Shown here: one piece after another, positions 59,687 through 64,000 of the stretch
How positions within the stretch are numbered: position 1 is the first letter of the stretch
Layout of the letters: the number at the start of each line of letters is the position of its first letter
NCBI GenBank assembly: GCA_964405435.1
Contig: CAYOOD010000028.1
Coordinates: 17,037 to 81,036, forward strand
DNA from: DVEG01 sp964405435
Lineage (GTDB): Bacteria > Cyanobacteriota > Cyanobacteriia > Cyanobacteriales > Oscillatoriaceae
Direction of reading: 5' to 3'
DNA length: 64,000 nt
The notes under the pieces: model-generated
Told to the model about the DNA's origin: nothing
Databases searched by the model: none
What the model saw: the letters and a program-made list of their open reading frames with translations, nothing else
Program-made: the position numbers and the translations under genes

Positions 59687-60582
59687 GGTTGAATGACCCC
59701 CTTCTGTTTCAATGTTTCGATCCGAGTGGCTAGTCCGATCGCACCCTTGCTTCTAGTCTGTGCAGTGATTTCAGAGGCGAGCTTCTTGTTGACGTCTACT
59801 TCTATCTCGTAGTCAACAACATCGGGCAGTTGAACCTTTGGAGGGGCTGGATTCTGTCCCGGATTTTTGAATTCGGCAGCCAGCACCACATTCTGTTGGA
59901 GGGGATTTTCTTTTAACTCCGATTTAGTCAGCTTGATGGCGTCAGCGTCCAAGAATTCAGATTGTTTGAGGCTCAGGACAAAATCATTCACGTCGTCAAA
60001 GGATCTAGCCGTGCCCGCGATTGTGAGCTTTTGGTTAAAGCCCGTCCAGGGGACTGGGGGAGCGGCTGGTGGCGGTGCAGGTGCAGTCTGTCCTCCTTTA
60101 GCGGGATCGGCGGGGGGGGGTGGCGGTGGCGGTGGGGGGGCAGCCGCTTTCATGGCTTCTGGATTGGCTGCGATCGTTTGATCGATCTGGCTAATTTGAA
60201 CGCCTGCCGGGACGCGATCGCGGATATCTTGCAAAAGCGCCACAATTGGCTTGATGGAAGTATTGAAAATACTCGCGATTCCGTCCCTCTGTGCCCTAAT
60301 CTGAGCGGCTTCTGCTTGTATGGCTTTGACTTGTTGATCTTGGGACGACAGCTTGGTGGCGTCTTGCTCCAGTTTGCTTAGCTCCTCTGCCAGACTGGTA
60401 TTTTCCGCCTGGGCAAAGAACCACAATCCCCCCACCACCGCTAGGGGAAAAACGCCCGCTGCTACCCCAGCCACGAGAGCCGTGCGATCGTTCACCGATA
60501 TGGCAGCACCGCCAACCTTATTGGGAGTTGGGGGCTGATATTCTGGGCGATCTCTGAGAAAATTAATATCTAGGCTGTACAT
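59683..60582 (-). CDS. pilN: Type IV pilus assembly protein PilN
   Basis: 299 residues. The short cytoplasmic N-terminus LDINFLRDRPEYQ is the conserved motif that binds PilM. A membrane segment follows (VAGVAAGVFPLAVVGGLWFFAQA), then a coiled coil and a Pro-rich insert (PPPPPPPPADPAKGGQ). The periplasmic domain includes TIAGTARSFDDVNDFVLSLKQSEF. It couples to PilO and PilM in the alignment complex. It overlaps pilO by 4 bases and begins 4 bases after the pilM stop. Confidence 0.93.
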   Translation of the reverse strand: MYSLDINFLRDRPEYQPPTPNKVGGAAISVNDRTALVAGVAAGVFPLAVVGGLWFFAQAENTSLAEELSKLEQDATKLSSQDQQVKAIQAEAAQIRAQRDGIASIFNTSIKPIVALLQDIRDRVPAGVQISQIDQTIAANPEAMKAAAPPPPPPPPPADPAKGGQTAPAPPPAAPPVPWTGFNQKLTIAGTARSFDDVNDFVLSLKQSEFLDADAIKLTKSELKENPLQQNVVLAAEFKNPGQNPAPPKVQLPDVVDYEIEVDVNKKLASEITAQTRSKGAIGLATRIETLKQKGVIQP

Positions 60583-60586
60583 GGCA

Positions 60587-61699
60587 TTACACCTCTCGCA
60601 TTCCTAAACCCAGTACAATCCCCAATCCCGGTCGCTGCACTGGAGTGATTTCTTCGCCAACCTCTAAAGATAGACTTTCCACGGGATCGACTCCAGAGGT
60701 TGGCAGGCTCAAGCGTTGCATGAAAAATTCGTCGATTTGTCCCAGAGCAGCCCCTGGCCCTGCCAGCAGCAGTTGGGCCACCTCTAGGTTTTCGCTTTGA
60801 TTCAGGTAGAAGTCGAGCGATCGCCGGATTTCATCGGCTAACTCCCCGAGGACTTTCAGCATAGCAGCCGCACCCGGGTTATTATTCCCCAGGGAAGTCG
60901 CCCCCAGTCCCCCCGACGTATCCACCGGCGTAACGGGAATGGTCATCCCCGCCAGCAAGTCGGTATTCCGCGACGGCGGCAAGTTCATCGCTTTTGCCAG
61001 GGCACTCTGGATGTGAAAGGTGCCGATGGGAATCGTGCGAGAAAACTGCGGGATGCCGTCCACGACAATGGCGATCTCGGTGCTGTCAAACTCAATATCC
61101 GCCAGTACGGCGGCTTCTTGGGGGGTAAACTGCTGCAGTTGCTCTCGGATCGTCCGGATCAGGGCAAAGCTCGTCACCTCTATCACGTCGATCGCTAATT
61201 CGGCCTCCTTAAATATATTGATATAAGTATCTATAATTTCCTTGCGGGTGGCCACCAGCAGCACCTGCACTTTCTCGATCCCGTCTTCGTCTACGAACAA
61301 TCCCAGTTTTTGGAAGTCTACATCGGCTTCTTCCCGAGGAAATGGCAAATACAGCCCCGCCTCCTGGTTCATGTAATCGCGCAGTTCTTGATCGTTGAGT
61401 TCTGCCGGCACCGGGATCAAACGGATCACGGCTTCTCGCCCGGGGATTGCCGTAGCCACTTGCCGGGTCTTGATCTTGTTTTCGGCTAGGGTTTGCTTGA
61501 TGAGATCCGCAATTTGCGGGGCGTCAACAATCTGACCTTCTTGAAAAACGTCTTCGGGAACCTCCACAGTAATAAAAGTCTCCATTTTGTAGCCCTGACC
61601 GTGCTTGCGCAACTGAACGATATTGATTCGGTCAGGGGACACTTCTATACCGAGCCCTTGCTTTTTTTTGGCAAATAGTTTTTTTAAGGCGTTAACCAC
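60587..61699 (-). CDS. pilM: Type IV pilus assembly ATPase-like protein PilM
   Basis: 370 residues, actin-like fold. LGIEVSPDRINIVQLRKHG is the phosphate-1 region, and QVATAIPGREAVIRLIPVPAELNDQELRDYMNQEAGLYLPFP, VEVTSFALIRTIREQ and ADIEFDSTEIAIVVDGIPQFSRTIPIG fit PilM. It is cytoplasmic and binds the PilN N-terminus. It is the first gene of the operon pilM-pilN-pilO-pilQ (PilP absent, as is usual in cyanobacteria). The upstream gap is shared with a divergent transporter gene. Confidence 0.95.
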   Translation of the reverse strand: MVNALKKLFAKKKQGLGIEVSPDRINIVQLRKHGQGYKMETFITVEVPEDVFQEGQIVDAPQIADLIKQTLAENKIKTRQVATAIPGREAVIRLIPVPAELNDQELRDYMNQEAGLYLPFPREEADVDFQKLGLFVDEDGIEKVQVLLVATRKEIIDTYINIFKEAELAIDVIEVTSFALIRTIREQLQQFTPQEAAVLADIEFDSTEIAIVVDGIPQFSRTIPIGTFHIQSALAKAMNLPPSRNTDLLAGMTIPVTPVDTSGGLGATSLGNNNPGAAAMLKVLGELADEIRRSLDFYLNQSENLEVAQLLLAGPGAALGQIDEFFMQRLSLPTSGVDPVESLSLEVGEEITPVQRPGLGIVLGLGMREV

Positions 61700-62035
61700 G
61701 GCTGATGTCCGCTGATTTATCTAAGTTGGTTGGGTGGAAAAAATAACAGCAGTCAGAGCGATCGCAATTTAGGGTATCTCACAAATAGTACCCAATTTAA
61801 TCGAGATTCACCAAGCTGCCGCGAATCTTTCCCCAGGCACTGCTAATCTCCGTCTTCCGGCACAAGCCAAATCCCCTTAGTATTTTCTAGGTGGCGCGCC
61901 CCCTGGAAAGTCGGGAGCGGGGGTTTTAGCGCATCCAGCAGTCGGGGCGGGACACGCTCCCTCTCAGGCGCGGAAAATCGAGCCTGAAAGATTGCGCCAT
62001 AGCGGTGAGAGTAACCGACGAGTAAGGAAAGCAAA
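61700..62035. other. Divergent promoter region of pilM and the transporter gene
   Basis: 336 bases between the pil operon and a plus-strand lipoprotein gene. It should hold both promoters. A 94-codon minus-strand frame overlaps here and into the next gene, but reads as antisense shadow. Confidence 0.4.
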
Positions 62036-63325
62036 ATGAGCAGGATTAAAACCTGGAAAAGGTTGAGTATTTTTGCGCTGTTGGGACTGGTGCTGAGCTG
62101 GGTTGTCAGTTGCGGCACCGGCCCCAATTCAGGGCAGCCGACAGCGGGACGTCAGGAGGTCGAGTTCTGGACGATGCAGCTCAAGCCGCAGTTTACAGAC
62201 TATTTCAACAACTCGATCGCTACCTTTGAAACCGAGAACCCTGGCGTCAAGGTGCGCTGGGTGGACGTGCCCTGGACGGCGATGGAACAGAAGATCCTGG
62301 CAGCAGTCTCTGCAAAAACAGCACCGGACGTGGTTAACCTCAACCCCAACTTTGCTTCCCTGCTGGCGGGACGCAATGCCTGGTTATATCTCGATTCTAA
62401 AGTGCCCGAGCAAGTCCGTCAGCAGTATTTGCAGAATATTTGGAAAGCCACCACGTTCGAGGGGAAGAGTTTTGGAATTCCCTGGTATCTCACGACTCGG
62501 ATAACGATTTACAATCGCCAACTCCTAGAACAAGCCGGCATCAGCAAGCCACCCGCTACCTATGCAGAATTGGCTGCCGCCGCCAAGCAGATTAAGGAAA
62601 AAACCGGCAAATACGCTTTTTTTGTCTCTTTTGTACCGGAAGATGCGGCTGAGGTACTCCAATCTTTGGTGCAAATGGGGGTCGAATTGGTGGACGCTCA
62701 GGGCAAGGCGGCTTTCAATACCCCCGCTGGCAAGGCGGCTTTTCAGTATTGGGTGGACTTGTACAAGCAAGGGCTGCTGCCCCGGGAAGTCCTCACCGAA
62801 GGACACCGCCGCGCCATCGAGCTTTATCAAGCCGGCGAGATTGCTTTGCTGAATTCTGGCCCTCAGTTTTTCAAGACGATCGCTCAGAATGCGCCGGATA
62901 TCGCCCGGGTGTCGGTTGCGGCTCCTGAAATCACGGGCTCTACGGGCAAGAAAAATGTGGCGGTGATGAATCTGGTGATTCCCCAAAGTACCGACCAGCC
63001 GGATGCAGCCGTAAAGTTTGCGCTGTTTGTCACGAATAACGCCAATCAACTGGCTTTTGCCAAAGCGGCTAACGTGCTGCCGTCCACCACGGAAGCCCTG
63101 AAAGACCCTTACTTCCAGTCCTTGCCTGCGGATGCGACGCCCGCAGATAAGGCGCGCGCCATCAGTGCGGCTCAGTTGCAAGACGCTGAAGTGTTAGTCC
63201 CCGCGATGAAGGATGTCAACCAATTGCAAAAGTTTATTTACGAAAACTTGCAGGCGGCGATGTTGGGCCAAAAAACGGTAGATCGAGCTGTTGCCGATGC
63301 GGCGCAAGCCTGGAATCAACGCTGA
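62036..63325 (+). CDS. ABC-transporter sugar-binding lipoprotein
   Basis: 429 residues. A lipoprotein signal (LSIFALLGLVLSWVVSCG, lipobox Cys near residue 27) leads to a family 1 solute-binding protein: EVEFWTMQLKPQFTDYFNNSIATFETENPGVKVRWVDVPW, DVVNLNPNFA, GIPWYLTTRITIYNRQLLEQAGI and PATYAELAAAAKQI. It binds a sugar outside the membrane for an ABC importer. No permease or ATPase gene is next to it in the window. AAGGAAAG precedes the ATG. A terminator-like repeat follows at 63347. Confidence 0.9.
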   Translation: MSRIKTWKRLSIFALLGLVLSWVVSCGTGPNSGQPTAGRQEVEFWTMQLKPQFTDYFNNSIATFETENPGVKVRWVDVPWTAMEQKILAAVSAKTAPDVVNLNPNFASLLAGRNAWLYLDSKVPEQVRQQYLQNIWKATTFEGKSFGIPWYLTTRITIYNRQLLEQAGISKPPATYAELAAAAKQIKEKTGKYAFFVSFVPEDAAEVLQSLVQMGVELVDAQGKAAFNTPAGKAAFQYWVDLYKQGLLPREVLTEGHRRAIELYQAGEIALLNSGPQFFKTIAQNAPDIARVSVAAPEITGSTGKKNVAVMNLVIPQSTDQPDAAVKFALFVTNNANQLAFAKAANVLPSTTEALKDPYFQSLPADATPADKARAISAAQLQDAEVLVPAMKDVNQLQKFIYENLQAAMLGQKTVDRAVADAAQAWNQR

Positions 63326-63346
63326 TCGGTTTGTTTTCCGGGTTTA

Positions 63347-63379
63347 AGAAACCCGGTTTCTCGCAGAAACCGGGTTTCT
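63347..63379. repeat. AGAAACCCGG/CCGGGTTTCT inverted repeat, copy 7
   Basis: AGAAACCCGGTTTCTCGC, then AGAAACCGGGTTTCT, followed by GAGTTTTT. It starts 22 bases after the transporter gene's stop and just before the converging folC stop, the usual place of this family, and it likely terminates transcription. Confidence 0.8.
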
Positions 63380-63396
63380 GAGTTTTTGAATCCCTT

Positions 63397-64000
63397 TCAG
63401 GGATGAGAAGATTTTGCGATCGCTAAAAAATAGCCGATCAGATAAAGCGAACCGCACAAAACCGTTAACTTGTCAATATCTCTCACGGCTTCTTCAAGTG
63501 CGGGCACCAGATCTGCAAAACACCGACACTCAGCTAATAGCGGGCATATCTGCACGGCTTGCTCGGCAAGTTCTTCTGGAATCGCTGAACTCGGATCGGG
63601 CACGGGCAAGAGGTACAAGCGATCGCCCGGGCGCAGCAGCGCTTTAAAAATCCCTTCCCGATCTTTGGAAGAGAGCATTCCGAGTACCCACGTCACGTTG
63701 TGAACGTCCAAAGTATCCACATACTGACGCAGAACAGCAGCAGAAGCGCTATTGTGGGCACCGTCTATCAGCAAGAGACGATCGCGCCAAGGGAACCACT
63801 GCAAGCGTCCCGGCCACTTCGTTTTCGCCATGCCCTCGGCGATCGCCTCGTCAGAAATCCCCCAGCCGCGATCGCGCAAAATCTGGACAGCCGCGATCGC
63901 CAGCGCCGAATTTACCAACTGTACCTCTCCCGCCAGGGGCAGCGGATACTCGATCCCCTGATAAGACGCCCAGCGGGGAGGGGGAGAGGGGGGGAGGGGG
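63397..64000 (-). CDS. folC: Folylpolyglutamate/dihydrofolate synthase, C-terminal part
   Basis: The C-terminal 200 or so residues; the 5' end lies beyond the window. The frame is open to base 64000: GIEYPLPLAGEVQL, then NSALAIAAVQILRDRGWGISDEAIAEGMAKTKWPGRLQWFPWRDRLLLIDGAHNSASAAVLRQYV, is the FolC signature with the DGAHN motif. It ligates glutamate to dihydropteroate or folates. At the very edge (about 63971-64000) the coding strand is nearly pure CCC/CTC, read as a Pro/Leu-rich insert; this looks like a low-complexity expansion. Confidence 0.92.
   Translation of the reverse strand, partial: PLPPSPPPRWASYQGIEYPLPLAGEVQLVNSALAIAAVQILRDRGWGISDEAIAEGMAKTKWPGRLQWFPWRDRLLLIDGAHNSASAAVLRQYVDTLDVHNVTWVLGMLSSKDREGIFKALLRPGDRLYLLPVPDPSSAIPEELAEQAVQICPLLAECRCFADLVPALEEAVRDIDKLTVLCGSLYLIGYFLAIAKSSHP

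Noticed and set aside
61843..62127. 94-codon minus-strand frame between pilM and the transporter gene
   Set aside because: Overlaps the start of the lipoprotein gene antisense and has no homology pattern.

Overview
The window is from the chromosome of a cyanobacterium, most likely a filamentous one of the Oscillatoriales type. The evidence is the very frequent GCGATCGC (HIP1) octamer, the paired flavodiiron genes Flv3/Flv1, light-independent protochlorophyllide reductase ChlB, the PilMNOQ operon without PilP, an HpsJ-like protein, and families common in cyanobacteria (Uma2, DUF29, DUF433/DUF5615, WD40, FHA). I cannot name the species. I found no rRNA, tRNA, CRISPR array, prophage or intact insertion sequence.

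Layout. 1-2.9 kb: flv1 (cut by the window edge) and flv3. 3.3-6.5 kb: a Uma2 endonuclease-like gene, then groES-groEL behind a CIRCE operator. 6.6-8.6 kb: a histidine kinase whose second GAF domain has the two cysteines of a DXCF cyanobacteriochrome. 9-11.3 kb: coaX, a Nudix gene, a PrxQ/BCP peroxiredoxin and a 56-residue basic protein. 11.6-14.4 kb: a SNF2 helicase with an unnamed partner. 14.6-19.5 kb: accessory genes, including DUF29, WD40, a DUF433/DUF5615 toxin-antitoxin pair, a helix-turn-helix protein and an unassigned four-gene cluster. 20.1-21.1 kb: repeats, including a tandem array with a 287-bp period. 21.1-30 kb: two unknown genes, argH, a small membrane protein, a GAF-SpoIIE phosphatase, ftsY, nusB and DUF502. 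30-34 kb: glycosyltransferases and the HpsJ-like protein. 34.4-39.3 kb: an ADP-ribosylglycohydrolase, a PRC-barrel coiled-coil protein, two FHA proteins and pgl. 39.35-41.8 kb: one long gene joining a NACHT NTPase, membrane segments, TPR repeats and a ClpS domain. 42-46 kb: an antitoxin, chlB, rph and adk. 46.4-50.4 kb: a CobA/BtuR-like protein with a broken P-loop, a vWA lipoprotein and glgA. 50.5-52.4 kb: dCMP deaminase, dUTPase and ThyX, which together form a dTMP supply route. 52.6-56 kb: a disulfide-reductase-like flavoprotein lacking its cysteines, a CobD-like aminotransferase and HU. 56.4-61.7 kb: pilM-pilN-pilO-pilQ. 62-64 kb: a sugar-binding lipoprotein and the 3' part of folC.

The most unusual object is the NACHT-membrane-TPR-ClpS fusion at 39,350-41,797. 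It joins an NLR-like signalling ATPase to a domain that normally delivers N-degron substrates to Clp protease, and it sits 9 bases upstream of pgl. Other items worth a look are the probable two-cysteine photoreceptor kinase, the SNF2/partner pair, the unassigned cluster at 18-19.5 kb, the 287-bp tandem repeats, and a dispersed inverted repeat (AGAAACCCGGTTTCT type) that mostly follows stop codons and may terminate transcription.
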